A stretch of DNA of 64,000 nucleotides from Merluccius polli (GCA_030340625.1 JAOPHQ010004835.1:370001-434000); one strand, 5' to 3'. Counted from the stretch's first letter, positions 22,501-33,345 are shown. Notes: generated by a model from the sequence alone, not told the origin. Program-made: numbers and translations.

Positions 22501-24050
22501 CTAGCTACGAGCCCCAGCAGCAGCAGTAGCAGCAGCCTCCTCCTAGCTACGAGCCACAGCAGCAGTAGCAGCAGCCCCCTCCTAGCTACGAGCCCCAGCA
22601 GCAGCAGCCCCCTCCTAGCTACGAGCCCCACCAGCAGCAGTAGCAGCAGCCCCCTCCTAGCTACGAGCCCCACCAGCAGCAGTAGCAGCAGCAGCCCCCT
22701 CCTAGCTACGAGCAGCAGTAGCAGCAGCAGCAGCCCCCTCCTAGCTACGAGCCCCACTAGCAGCAGCAGCAGCCCCCTCCTAGCTACGAGCAGCAGCAGC
22801 AGCCCCCTCCTAGCTACGAGCAGCAGCCCCCTCCTAGCTACGAGCCCCAGCAGCAGCAGCCCCCTCCTAGCTACGAGCCCCACTAGCAGCAGCCCCCTCC
22901 TAGCTACGAGCAGCAGCCCCCTCCTAGCTACGAGCCCCACTAGCAGCAGCCCCCTCCTAGCTACGAGCCCCACTAGCAGCAGCCCCCTCCTAGCTACGAG
23001 CCCCAGCAGCAGTAGCAGCAGCAGCAGCAGCCCCCTCCTAGCTACGAGCCCCACTAGCAGCAGCAGCAGCCCCCTCCAAGCTACGAGCCCCACTAGCAGC
23101 AGCAGCAGCCCCCCTCCTAGCTACGAGCCCCACTAGCAGCAGCAGCAGCCCCCTCCAAGCTACGAGCCCCACTAGTAGCAGCAGCAGCCCCCTCCTAGCT
23201 ACGAGCCCCACCACCAGCAGCAGCCCCCTCCTAGCTACGAGCCCCACCACCAGCAGCAGCCCCCTCCTAGCTACGAGCCCCACCAGCAGCAGCAGCCCCC
23301 TCCTAGCTACGAGCCCCACTAGCAGCAGCAGCAGCAACAGCCCCCTCCTAGCTACGAGCCCCACTAGCAGCAGCAGCAGCAGCCCCCTCCTAGCTACGAG
23401 CCCCACTAGCAGCAGCAGCAGCAGCAGCCCCCTCCTAGCTACGAGCCCCACTAGCAGCAGCAGCAGCAGCCCCCTCCTAGCTGCGAGCCCCAGCAGCTGC
23501 AACAGCCCCCTCCTAGCTACGAGCCCCAGCAGCAGCCCCCTCCTAGCTACGAGCAGCAGCAGCAGCAGCCCCCTCCTAGCTACGAGCCCCAGCAGCAGCC
23601 TCCTCCTAGCTACGAGCCGCAGTAGCAGCAGCAGCAGCAGCCCCCTCCTAGCTACGAGCCCCACTAGCAGCAGCAGCCCCCTCCTAGCTACGAGCCCCAC
23701 CAGCAGCAGCAGTAGCAGCAGCAGCCCCCTCCTAGCTACGAGCCCCACCAGCAGCAGCAGTAGCAGCAGCAGCCCCCTCCTAGCTACGAGCCCCACCAGC
23801 AGCAGCAGTAGCAGCAGCAGCCCCCTCCTAGCTACGAGCCCCAGCAGTAGCAGCAGCCCCCTCCTAGCTACGAGCCCCAGCAGTAGCAGCAGCCTCCTCC
23901 TAGCTACGAGCAGCAGCAGTAGCAGCAGCCTCCTCCTAGCTACGAGCCCCAGCAGCAGCAGTAGTAGCAGCCCCCTCCTAGCTGCGAGCCCCAGCAGCAG
24001 CCTCCTCCTCCTAGCCACGAGACCCAGCAGCCTCCTAGCTACAGGCAACA
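14768..24050 (+). repeat. 9.3 kb coding-type minisatellite (SYKPQ/GYEPQ/SYEPQ units)
   Basis: About 200 head-to-tail units of a 21-bp core (CCCCCTCCTAGCTACGAGCC and variants) plus a variable number of CAG triplets; unit length varies mostly in steps of 3 bp. Three zones are visible: GFKPQ-type units (to 15345), GYEPQ/GYQPQ units (to about 16540) and SYEPQ/SYEPH units (to 24050). In the third zone most Gln runs contain an in-frame TAG, first at 16696-16698. In the second zone a TAC is TAA at 15995-15997. Larger duplications are superimposed: GAGATCCAGCAG recurs at 18297, 20167 and 22080, and CGGCCCCCTCC at 16633, 17695, 19528 and 21507, a period near 1.9 kb. The antisense strand stays open for long stretches (Leu/Arg-rich) as a by-product of composition. 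Confidence 0.95.
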
Positions 24051-24240
24051 GTGCCAGCAGCAGCGTCCTGGCTACAGGTGCCAGCAGCGCCTAATTTTAC
24101 CACCAACACAGAGTTCCTACTCCACTGATCTACTGGCCTCATTTCATCGGTCACAGTAAAATAAACATTTTAAATGGTGTATTATTTTCTTGTCTGTGAG
24201 TCAAGTCTCGTTCCTGAGGGGCAAGAGTGAAATGCATTCC
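24018..24240 (+). other. Possible C-terminal exon end and polyadenylation site of the repeat gene
   Basis: After the last regular units the Tyr-frame continues as PPSYRQQCQQQRPGYRCQQR, then leaves the repeat into non-repetitive codons ending ASFHRSQ and a TAA at 24158-24160. AATAAA begins a few bases later (within 24160-24170). Cysteines appear here and nowhere else in the array. If the TAG codons upstream were absent or spliced out, this would be the natural end of the protein. In the sequence as given it is out of reach of the start codon. Confidence 0.45.
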
Positions 24241-24510
24241 CGCAGCATCCTAGCTACAAGCCCCAGCAGCGGCTAAATTTACCACAAACACATATGTTGT
24301 ACAGAGTTGGGTATGTTTTCTTAATAGAAACTGCATAAAATCCTGTGAGATGTGACAACTATCCAAATGTCTTTCCTGAAGTTTATTCAGTCATGTAATT
24401 TAGTGGAGTTCCTACTCCACTTATCTATTGACCATTGGTCTACAGCAAAATAAGATTTATATTTGAATTTGGTTTTATTTGCTAGTCTGTGTGTCTCTCA
24501 GAGTAACTCC
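24241..24510 (+). pseudogene. Second, diverged copy of the repeat gene's 3' end
   Basis: One repeat unit (CATCCTAGCTACAAGCCCCA) is followed by sequence that matches the ends at 24090-24190 and 26905-27130: CTAAATTTACCACAAACACA, then ATAAAATCCTG, CAAATGTCTTTCCTGAA, GTTCCTACTCCACT and a shared TCTACAGC. In the Tyr frame it reads HPSYKPQQRLNLPQTHM and stops about 15 codons later. This is a duplication of the 3' end of the repeat gene, without an upstream gene body. Confidence 0.7.
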
Positions 24511-24835
24511 TAGGACCTGTGCTAATAGTGAACGTATGACTAAAAACTTGCATATTTTTAGGAGTGAAAGATGTCAATATGAGGTGTCTTAATCAGCTTT
24601 AAATCGTAAGTTTGAAGACATTTTGTGAGTGTTTCTAACAAGAAGCTACAAGTATGGGAGACATTTGCTATATGTCTAAAGAAAATCTTGCCTGTATGCT
24701 AGATGAATGAAAATAAGTCTGGAGAAACAAAATCACAAATGGGTGACATATATAATATCGGGGTCTGACAAGTGATTTAAACCACCTAAACACTCCTGTA
24801 CACATCCTGCTGTCACTGGGATGAACCTTGTTTAC
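24511..24835. other. Spacer between duplicated 3' ends and LINE remnant
   Basis: A/T-rich, no ORF, no recognised element. Confidence 0.4.
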
Positions 24836-25962
24836 TATGTTCATTCCTTTCTAAAACTCTGGAACATGCCATCTCTAATCAACTGTCCTATCTCTCTCAA
24901 AACAAACTGCTTGATCCCCATCAGTCAGGTTTCAAGACTGCACACTCTACTGAGATGGCCCTCCTCGTCGCCAGAGCCTTGTCCCTCATCGGTTCTCATT
25001 CTCCTTGACCTGTCTACGGCGTTTGACACCGTGAACCATCGGATCCTCCTCGCCACTTTCGCTGAACTTGGCATCACTGACTCTGTGCTATCCTGGTTCA
25101 CATCCTACCTGACGAATTGCAGCTACCAGGTCACATGGAATGGCTCATTGTCCAAACCCTGCTCCCTTGACACCGGTACTAGGTACCCAGTACTCAGTAC
25201 TAGGACTGCTTCTGTTCTCCCTATATACTAGATCTTTATGACTGCACATCACCTGAAGCTCAACCTTGACAAGACTGAGCTCCTCTTCATGCCGGGGAAG
25301 GACTGCCCTCACATGGACCTACTGGTCACTGTCTAGGACATTGCAGGATGTCCTTCACCAACTGCGAGGAACACAGATTGGCACAGAATAGTGCTGGCCT
25401 ACAAGGATGTCAATGGAACTGCCCCGACCTACCTCCAACGCTAGTCAGACCCCTCGCCCCAGCTCTAGCACTCTGCTCAACTACCTCAGCTTGCCGACTG
25501 GTACCGCCATCGCTAAGAGCAAGCAAAGGTTGCACAGCTAAGTCACAACGGATCTCTGTTTTGGTGCTATGGTGGAACGAGCTCCCTGCCGATGTCAGGA
25601 CTTCAGAGTCGCTCACCAGCTTCCGCAAGAGACTCAAGAATCACTTGTTCAGAGTTCACCTGGACTCTGCTTAGCCTTCTTCCTCTACTACCCCTACTAC
25701 CCCCACCCCCTAAAAAAAACCTTAAACACTTCTTGTATGTTTGTATGTCCTGGCACTTGCATTAGTATCTTAGCACTTAGCATCTTACCCTAGTTATCTC
25801 TGTTGTATACTAGCAATGGGTTAACTTAGCAAATGGGTGTGCTTGAAACTTGTTCTTATGAAATCCTTACTGTACCAATAAAGATATATTGTTGCACTTT
25901 CTTCTGACAAATGTACTTATTGTAAGTCACTTTGGACAAAAGAGTCTGCTAAATGTAATGTT
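24836..25962 (+). mobile_element. L2-clade LINE remnant, 5'-truncated, with conserved 3' tail
   Basis: Reverse transcriptase core fragments are readable: SVLILLDLSTAFDTVNHRIL, LSWFTSYLTN and SYQVTWNGSLSKPCSLDTG, in the order found in CR1/L2 elements. The YADD catalytic block is deleted near 25225-25235, where the text jumps to LKLNLDKTELLFMPGKDCPH. The ORF ends with RISVLVLWWNELPADVRTSE and SLTSFRKRLKNHLFRVHLDS, the usual L2 C-terminus. The 3' UTR finishes with TGTAAGTCACTTTGGACAAA and AGAGTCTGCTAAATG (to 25958), the tail shared by fish L2 elements and their SINEs. Frame breaks make it inactive. Confidence 0.9.
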
Positions 25963-26844
25963 GACCATATGGTCCCCCAAAGCGGTTAATTACACAGCAA
26001 GACGCATTAACACCCTTGGGACAGGGATATCTTTCAAACCCCTTTTTTTAATGCATTCCTGAAATACACATTCCCACACATACAATTATACATACAAATG
26101 CAGTTGTCCTTATGAGAATGATCCACATTAACTTGGACTGGAAAAACTAGAAGGAAAAGAAAATGTGATGAATTTGCATGAAGTGTTTCTTTTACTCTTA
26201 TTTGAAACACTATGGTGTCTTTATGCCATTCTGTACCTTCCCCTTGTCTCTCTACATCTGGCAACCCCCCCAGCTAGTGGAGATGTGATGTGGTCGTTGA
26301 GGAAGAAGGCCGCCGACACAGGAACGCTTTTAACTCACTTTATTTGTTTAGTTTTAGGCATTTATCTATGAAGCAAAAGGAGGGGTATTGTATAGGTCAC
26401 GCGCGTGGAGCTCCCCCTTAGCTGGATATCTTAACAGATACGCTGCCTGGGGGGTTTCTGGCTTCCCCCCTGGATGTGTAGTTTGGTAGTACATGGGCAG
26501 GCGTGGCCTCTATGACGCATACTATGCTCTGATTGGCTAGTGTTGAACGCCCGCCCCCAGTGTATTATGTGTGCCGCCATCTGGTGGCCAGGTGCGGTTA
26601 ATACAACTTATATATTTATTTATATTCCCTATTGGTTATGTGTAGATATTACAGCTCATGTATTTATTCCTGTCCCCTTGTGGCTATGTGAGGATATTAC
26701 AGTCTGTCGATATATATGTGCGGTTATACATTCGTCACAGAGATCATAAATATTCTCTGACCATCATGGGTGTAGGCCCTCGCACTCTATTCTACTTACA
26801 CTTACTTATGTTTGATTAGTTAACGTTACATTTAAAGTTCATTG
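25963..26844. other. Intergenic spacer, no gene recognised
   Basis: Short random ORFs only. A loose two-copy repeat of about 50 bp occurs at 26610-26710 (TTATGTGTAGATATTACAG against CTATGTGAGGATATTACAG). GC-rich text at 26390-26590 suggests an old element, but no ends with target duplications were found. Confidence 0.4.
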
Positions 26845-27140
26845 CATGCAAGCTCCAGCAACAGCAGCAGCAGCACGCTCCTAGTTACAAGCCCCAGCAG
26901 CAGCAGCATTTACCACTGTAACACTAAAGTTGTACCTCACAAGGATTACATTGGGTATTTTTTCTAAAGTGAAACTTCATAAAATCCTGCAAGTTAAGGG
27001 TCAATAAACTGTGCAAATGTCTTTCCTGAACTTCATTCACTGACCACATTGTAATTTGCAGCAGGTCGATCAATGGCGTTCCTGCAATTACATGGCCTCA
27101 TTTCATCTGTCTACAGCTAATTAGTGTCAATTTTAAATAG
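26845..27140 (+). pseudogene. Third copy of the repeat gene's 3' end
   Basis: Two repeat units (CTCCAGCAACAGCAGCAGCA; CTAGTTACAAGCCCCAGCAG) lead into the same 3' flank as 24241-24510: AAACTTCATAAAATCCTG, CAAATGTCTTTCCTGAA, GGCCTCATTTCATC and TCTACAGC. The Tyr frame reads APSYKPQQQQHLPL and stops at a TAA. It lies 0.6 kb upstream of TCHP and is separated from the main array by the LINE. Confidence 0.7.
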
Positions 27141-27767
27141 TTTGTTTTGTTGACTTTTCAGCATGCCAGCAGTTGTAAGAAATGTCAGGTGCCATTGAGT
27201 TGCTCACTCATGTGACTCGAGCAACAGCACTTTTGAATTGCTCCAATTATTTTCAGATTATACGCAAATTGTAGTCTGATTTGACCCTCACTGCGCCCCG
27301 TACTGGCCGTAGCGTAAGTGTAACTAGGAAGTGATGTGGTTACTATGAAACACAGGAAGAACGGCGGGCCTTCTTTGTATTGTGAATTTTAACTGATTTC
27401 TGAGTGTTAACTCCGATCTAATCAATGAGTTACATTAGACAGGTAAGGATATTCAATTGATCTTATTTTTAAATTGTATAGCCGAAATGTTGTTCGTGTA
27501 ACCTCATGCATCTACGATCGTTTTGGTCTTTTTTTAACGACCGACTGCAGTATCCACACGATGTTTCTTATTTAAAAGTCGTCCCGGAACATGAATATTC
27601 CTAGTATGATACATTTGAGTGGACGTCACGAATCCGAAGCGATTGAGCTCAGTTCTGAATTATATCCCAGCCCAATTATTTCTCGTCTGTTGACAAAAAA
27701 AATGTGCAAATCGACCGTGTGATGCGTTCATGTTCAGGTTACTTTCCCCCAGTATATTCAGTGACCG
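27141..27767 (+). promoter_or_regulatory. TCHP promoter region and probable noncoding first exon
   Basis: A strong donor (TTAGACAG|GTAAGG, near 27442) and an acceptor-like AG at 27751-27752 preceded by a C/T tract bracket an intron upstream of the ATG, implying a noncoding first exon ending about 27442. This matches a 5' UTR intron but rests only on splice signals. Confidence 0.4.
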
Positions 27768-27994
27768 ATGGCCTTACCGACCCTGTGTGCGCACGCACCT
27801 AGCCGTGCGCGGGTGCTGGAGCGGCAGATGGCGCGGCAGCGGGAGCAGGAGGCGCGGCTGCGCCAGCAGTGGGAGCTGCACTCCCAGTACTTTAAACAGC
27901 AGAACGTCCATGGCCGCAAACTGGCGGCCTGGAGCTCCCGCCAGTCCCACCAACAGAGGTAGTATAGCACACACATATTGGTGTAGTCATATAG

Positions 27995-28025
<31 letters not shown>

Positions 28026-28033
28026 GTAGTCAT

Positions 28034-28101
<68 letters not shown>

Positions 28102-31100
28102 CACTGGTGGTCAACCATTCTGACATGTCAGTTGCAGGGGCGTAACTAGGATTTCTGGACACCCCTGAAATAATTCCTCTGCCCAATGACGTTTCCTCCT
28201 ACATTTTGAATTGTTGGAAAGGAGGCCTGCCTTGTCAATGGGCATAGGACGAATATTTGCGCCTTTATGCACATTGTGCAATTATTGAGTATATCTGTAC
28301 ATGGCTACATAGCCTTCCCTAAATAAAACACGAAAATGAAATGAAAACATGGACATCCAAATGCAGGGTGTCCGCGCATCCTTAAAAAGTCTTAAATTCA
28401 TGTTTCTAAATTTAAGGCCTTAAAAAGTCTTAAATTCGTTAAAAATGTCATATGCTGGCCTTACGTACTGTAACTCAAGGTCTTAAATTTGTCGGGGCAG
28501 GACTATTTATTTTAAAATTTTTCTCGCGGGACTTTTCGGGAAGGACATGTAGAGAGGCTTCGGTTATCAGCACGCTTGCTAGCTAGTCTGCGACAATGGG
28601 TAAGTGCAAATTCAAGGACAGTTGGCTGGAAGACGTCCGTTTCCGAAGTTGGCTCGCGTCTGTTGCCAACCTAGAAGAGGCCAGATGCATTCTGTGTAAA
28701 AGTAAATTCAAGCTGAATGAGTCTCACTGAGTGACACACATGCTATGCTTGGGTTGTAATACAGCGGATCCCCCCGCCATCACGTGTTTTAGGTCTTAAA
28801 TTTCATTCAAGGTGGTATTAAAAAGGTCTTAAAAAGTCTTAAATTTGACTTGCTGAAACCTGCAGATACCCTGAAATGTAACTTAACCCTAACCCTCTAA
28901 CCCTAACCCCACCCCAAGTATGTCTGCATACCACCGGGAGCGGGAGAAGGAGGCGCGGCGGCTGCGCCTGGAGGAGCGCCGGCGACGTCTCACGGCCATG
29001 CTGGAGGAGGAGCGCGCCGGCCAGGAGGAGGAGCTGCGGGGGCTGCAGCCCGACAGAAGCTCCCTGCTGGCTCAGCTGGTGCAGAAAACCGATGCGCTTC
29101 GCTCTGCCAGGGAGGACAGGAGGAGGAAGGTAGCGTAGTCGACCGCGTTCACATTCAGCAGGGCGCTGCTTTGGCCGGTGGCTGTACTCCACCCAGTGCC
29201 TTCCAGGGCAGCCCATTATTACGAGGGGCGGCAAATTGAGCACATTTCTGTCTGACCATTTTAAGTTTGTGACCTGGATGCTACAGCGCACTACAGCGCC
29301 CGCGGCCCCCCTTGCCCAAACATTGAAACCTCTTCGTTCCAATAGGAGACACCTTTCATGTTAGAATGAGAGCTCTAAACATAAACCTCAAAGGGCCTCG
29401 AAGGGCCACAACAGCCATCTTTAAAAAAACAAAGTATCTGAATTGTATCACTTTTCAGTATAGTACGCACAACCTGTGTAACTACGTTGTGATGTTGTGT
29501 GTTACCAGTAACTTACCATTGGTGACTGACCTACTAGCTTATAATTGCAATTATAGCTGAAATTGTATTTGTAATTACGCCCCCCCCCCCCCCCCCCCCC
29601 AAGCTTGCCCAGGAGCTTCTGAAGGAGACATGGAGGAAGAACAACCCAGAACTGAGAAAGGTAGAATAACGTCAAACTACGTACACATGTCGAAACTACA
29701 CAAATGTCCTCGTCCAGAAGTCAAAGTGTTGACAATCTGTCCACAGGTTGAATCTGAGTTACATAAAGATCATGTCATCAGCCACTGGCAGGAGCAGTTG
29801 TGTGAGAAGAAAGAGGTATGTATTGTTGAGAAGTATCAATAGAGACACAACTGATCCTCAGTGCTGTTCCTTTAGCACACTACACTTTTATCCAGGAGAT
29901 GTACAAGTGCCACTGAGAACAATCAAAGCGTACAATTTAGCATACAAAATTTAACTGGCTACAAAGAAAACAATAGAGCTGCACAACCTAGTAAACGCAG
30001 AGCAGCCATAGGACTCAGAAATACAAGATTGGTAAATTTGTATGTATGTATTTATTTAATTATTAATGGTGCTGTACGTAAGATTATTGATTTATTATTT
30101 GAGTGCAATTTGTTAGAAATGGCAGTGGTCCATCAGCTATGAGAGTGAAATGCGCATGAGGGATGGGACGTTTTTTTGGTTAATTAACAAACTAACAGTT
30201 CTGCTCAGCGTGCTCAGTTAAGTTCTCCCAACCAGGAAGTGAATGAACCTATCTCTCTGTCTCTGTCTCCCTCCCTTCAGCGAGAACAGGAAGAGCAGGA
30301 GGAGAAGAGGCGTTATGAGAACCAGTACGAGGAGACCCGGCGTCTAGCCCTGGAGAGGATCAAGCAGGAGGAGCAGAGGAGAAAGGAGGAGGAGCACACA
30401 AGGGCGGCAGAGCTTCGTCAACAGATGGAGGAGCTGAAGTCCCGGGAGGCAGAGGTAAAGACCCCACCCCTTCTCTACAGTACAGTCACAATGTTTAGAG
30501 CTTTTATATTAGATGTGTATATATAAAGTTGTAATTGTAATTATGAATATTCAGACGGGTATTCCATGTGTTTTAGATTTGTTATATTAAAGGTGTATAT
30601 ATAAAGATGCACAATGCAATGTGTTCCAGGCCAGTCGGCTGCAGCAGGAACAGGACGCTCTGCGGGCCCAGCAGGGGGCGCTGGAGATGCTGGAGGAGGA
30701 CAGGAGGAGAGCAGAGGAGAAGAGGAAAAAATCTGAGATGGGGTGAGACCAGACGGATAATCGCAACCTTGCTTTATGGTCTTCTTCTACTATGTAGTGC
30801 AGCAGCGGGTACAATGGCAACATTTGGAGGTTTAGGGAGCGAGGGCGAGCTGAATCGCTATTGAGCGACTATTGAAATGCAGAGGGTTTGAGTTGTGTCC
30901 ATGGAAGGCTTTGTGTTTATCAAGTTTTCACAATTTCTTCAGACGTTTTCTGGTACGCCAATACCGAGCCCAGCTGAAGAGGAGAGCCCAACAAGTACAG
31001 GAGGAGCTGGTGAGTTCATACTGTAATACAGGTATACATCAATGGATGCTATAGTGTCATCCATAAATACAATCTATTGATACTATTCTACTGTGATTCA

Positions 31101-32091
31101 CACCCTGGCGTCAGTGCAAATGTCAATTTGTTTGTGTGTTGTGTGTGTGCAGGAGGCTGATCGCAAGATCCTGGCAGTGCTGCTGGAAGGAGAGCAGGAG
31201 GACAAGAAGTTGGAGAGCGCCCGGCGGGAGCGGGCGGCGGCCGACGTAGCATGGATGAAGCGTGTCATCGAGGAGCAAATCCAGCTAGAGCGGGAGAGAG
31301 AGGCCCAGTTCACCCTCCTGTACAGGTAACTTACATATTACAATTGGGATGTCGGCGTCGTCACATAGGCTGTCGAACTGCTGTCAAACATGGAGAATAT
31401 AGTCACTGTGATGTATGGGTTGTTTGTTTAATGGCGTTTAAGAGTCACGTGGTAGGGAACATGCGGTATCGTTGACCAATTGCAGGCAGCGGTGTATTGG
31501 GGGCCGTGTGCAAAAATGTGATGAGTTCAAGCCGCACACTCAAACGAAATCCGCCGATGGCTCACTATTAATGACTTTGAGTATAACCATTATATAACAT
31601 TATATAACCATTCACTTAGCACTGACTGTTTTTTTATTATTTATGCTTGATGAATAAATGGTCTTTTGTGGTGTTTATCTTGTTTATACACATTATCGCC
31701 ACCTACTGGCTTGGCAGGCAACTATTGAGCACTTTCAATAGTTTTTGCGTTCTCGTATGAACGGAGAGATTTTCCAAATCTCTGCTGGTGGGGACAGGTT
31801 TTTTTTTTTTTAAACGGAGGGGGAAAAATGCACTTTGTAAAATATCTGTATACGTGTGGACGGGGCCTCATGTCCCCTTCTCCAGGGAACACCAGTCTGT
31901 AAAATGAATATAGCTCATTAAACAATGTATATGTTTTTTTTCCAAGCGTAGTAAGAGTTTTCTTGGCATGTTTGTATAAGACGGGACACCTATGTCTCTT
32001 CCTTTCAGAGAAGAAGCCCAGAATGTTTGGGAAAAACGGGAGGCTGAGTGGGAGAAGGAGAGGAGAGCAAGGGAAAGACTCATGCGCGAGG

Positions 32092-32166
<75 letters not shown>

Positions 32167-33156
32167 GAGTTTTCATGTTTATTTCCGCACCTATACACCA
32201 CAGAAAACCCCTTGCATGTGAAAGCTTACTTGGCATTTGAACTCTTTGTTTGGTCCGATTCCTGATTGGTTGTTGAAAGGTCCTGGAAGGTCGGCGGCAG
32301 CAGCTCGAGGTGAAGATGCGCGGGAACCGCGAGGAGCAGGAGGCGTCGCTGCGGAGGAGGGAGGAGCTGCTGCAGGAGCTCGAGGCGGAGCGAGAGACAC
32401 GGCGCCAGGGGAGAGAGCACCAAGAGCGACAGAGGACTGCACGTGTGCAAGAGCTCGACGCTCAGGTGAACACACAAGCACACTCATGGCAGCTCAAGGT
32501 ACCAAATGACTGTGACAATGGGCATCGTCATGCGATGCATTTAACACATATCAGCACTAGAATAACCTAATGGAGTAAGGGTAAAGACTAGTCCAAATCT
32601 GTCATTCTATGGCCCAGTGCCAGGAAATGGTTTGCTTAACTCATATCCTGACTAGTGACTTACCTCATTTTTTTGTATTTTTGATGTTTTATATATGTGT
32701 ATTTGCTGCATAATTCTTATGTATAGTTATGTTTTCAATTTTGAGTAGTTTTGTTTTCAATTTTGATCTGAATATCTTTGTGTGTGTTAGGTGAAGGAGC
32801 GACACCGTAGCCAGTTGGAGGAGGAGCGGCGGAGAGGGGAGGAGGAAGAGGAGGAGCGAGAGGCTCTTCGTGTTCAGGACGAAGAGTTGAGGCAGGAGAC
32901 AGAGAGGATGAGCAGGCTGGGCTTCCAGGAAAAGGTACAACATGACACAAAACCACATTTCCATGGAAACCTCTAAACCCAGTTGTCATCATATGGTGAC
33001 ATCACTGAGCAATTAAGGGGAATCGCAGTGATGTGTGATTCACAAGACGCCGCTGTTTCTTCAGTTTGATTTTCGGAGGAATGTTTCCTCTTTAATCACA
33101 ATATTTTTGTTGTCCATTTTTAGATTCACAGCAGACCTCGATCGGCGTGGACATGA
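27768..33156 (+). CDS. tchp: TCHP (trichoplein), coiled-coil keratin/centriole protein, 12 coding exons
   Basis: Trichoplein binds keratin filaments and sits on centrioles, where with Aurora A it restrains cilium assembly. Coding exons: 27768-27958, 28919-29129, 29604-29660, 29747-29815, 30281-30454, 30630-30742, 30943-31009, 31153-31325, 32009-32090, 32280-32465, 32791-32934, 33124-33156. All phases agree and give 499 residues (human 498). It begins MALPTL like the human protein, with RQREQEARLRQQWE near residue 24. Almost the whole protein is Glu/Arg-rich coiled coil of the trichohyalin/plectin-homology type (EADRKILAVLLE, AWMKRVIEEQIQLERERE, EKREAEWEKERRARERLM). It ends PRSAWT, compared with PKIAWN in human. 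AATAAA at 33346-33351 ends the transcript about 190 bp after the stop. Exon 2's acceptor lies in telomeric repeats and exon 9's donor runs directly into an AT microsatellite. Confidence 0.97.
27994..28105. repeat. CA microsatellite in TCHP intron 1
   Basis: Two CA runs separated by CTAGTGTAGTCATAAA, the second about 57 bp long. Confidence 0.95.
28364..28873. mobile_element. hAT-like non-autonomous element, 510 bp, in TCHP intron 1
   Basis: The ends CAGGGTGTCCGCG and TGCAGATACCCTG are imperfect inverted repeats of hAT type. Subterminal AGTCTTAAATT-like words recur near both ends. The flanks share only AAATG, so the 8-bp duplication is not intact. A short ORF resembling the start of a hAT transposase is inside (28596-28730). 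Confidence 0.75.
28596..28730 (+). pseudogene. 44-codon N-terminal hAT transposase remnant (BED-like)
   Basis: ATG at 28596 to TGA at 28728-28730 reads MGKCKFKDSWLEDVRF, then EARCILCKSKFKLNESH. The C-x2-C pair followed by a histidine resembles the beginning of the zinc finger that opens hAT transposases of the fish type with MGK..F.D.WL starts. The rest of the transposase is deleted, so it is a relic. Confidence 0.6.
28884..28910 (-). repeat. Interstitial telomere repeat forming TCHP exon 2's splice acceptor tract
   Basis: Four TAACCC units (one interrupted by an extra CT) lie 8-35 bp upstream of the exon 2 boundary at 28919. They supply both the C/T tract and CTAAC branch-point-like words. 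Confidence 0.85.
32095..32164. repeat. AT microsatellite abutting TCHP exon 9 donor
   Basis: About 34 AT units begin four bases after the GT of the exon 9 donor at 32091 (GAG|GTGAATAT). Confidence 0.95.
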
Positions 33157-33345
33157 AGACTACAAGACTGATGTCCATGCACCATAGAAATGTATATTTT
33201 TTGTATTCACTTTTGCCATTATTTTATTTAATCAGTGCCAACTGTCTGTTTGTCTGCATATTTAGTTCTAGAAAACCACAAATGGTTGCCATTTAAGTGA
33301 TTCAAGCAGCCCGTAAAAAAAGCAAGACCATTACATTACCTTTTA

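Noticed and set aside
15994..23093. Long antisense ORFs (up to 643 codons) across the repeat array as genes
   Set aside because: They are pure Leu/Arg low-complexity complements of the CAG/CCT units with no start context, splice signals or non-repeat domain, and stay open through composition alone.
14532..24160. Assignment of the repeat gene to ZP/choriogenin, SCPP or antifreeze glycoprotein families
   Set aside because: No ZP domain is visible, intron phases do not fit SCPP genes, and the units are not Thr-Ala-Ala. Only the general design (signal peptide plus repeats) is shared.
26290..26600. Possible solo LTR or SINE in the spacer before TCHP
   Set aside because: No terminal repeats, target duplication or promoter boxes could be identified.
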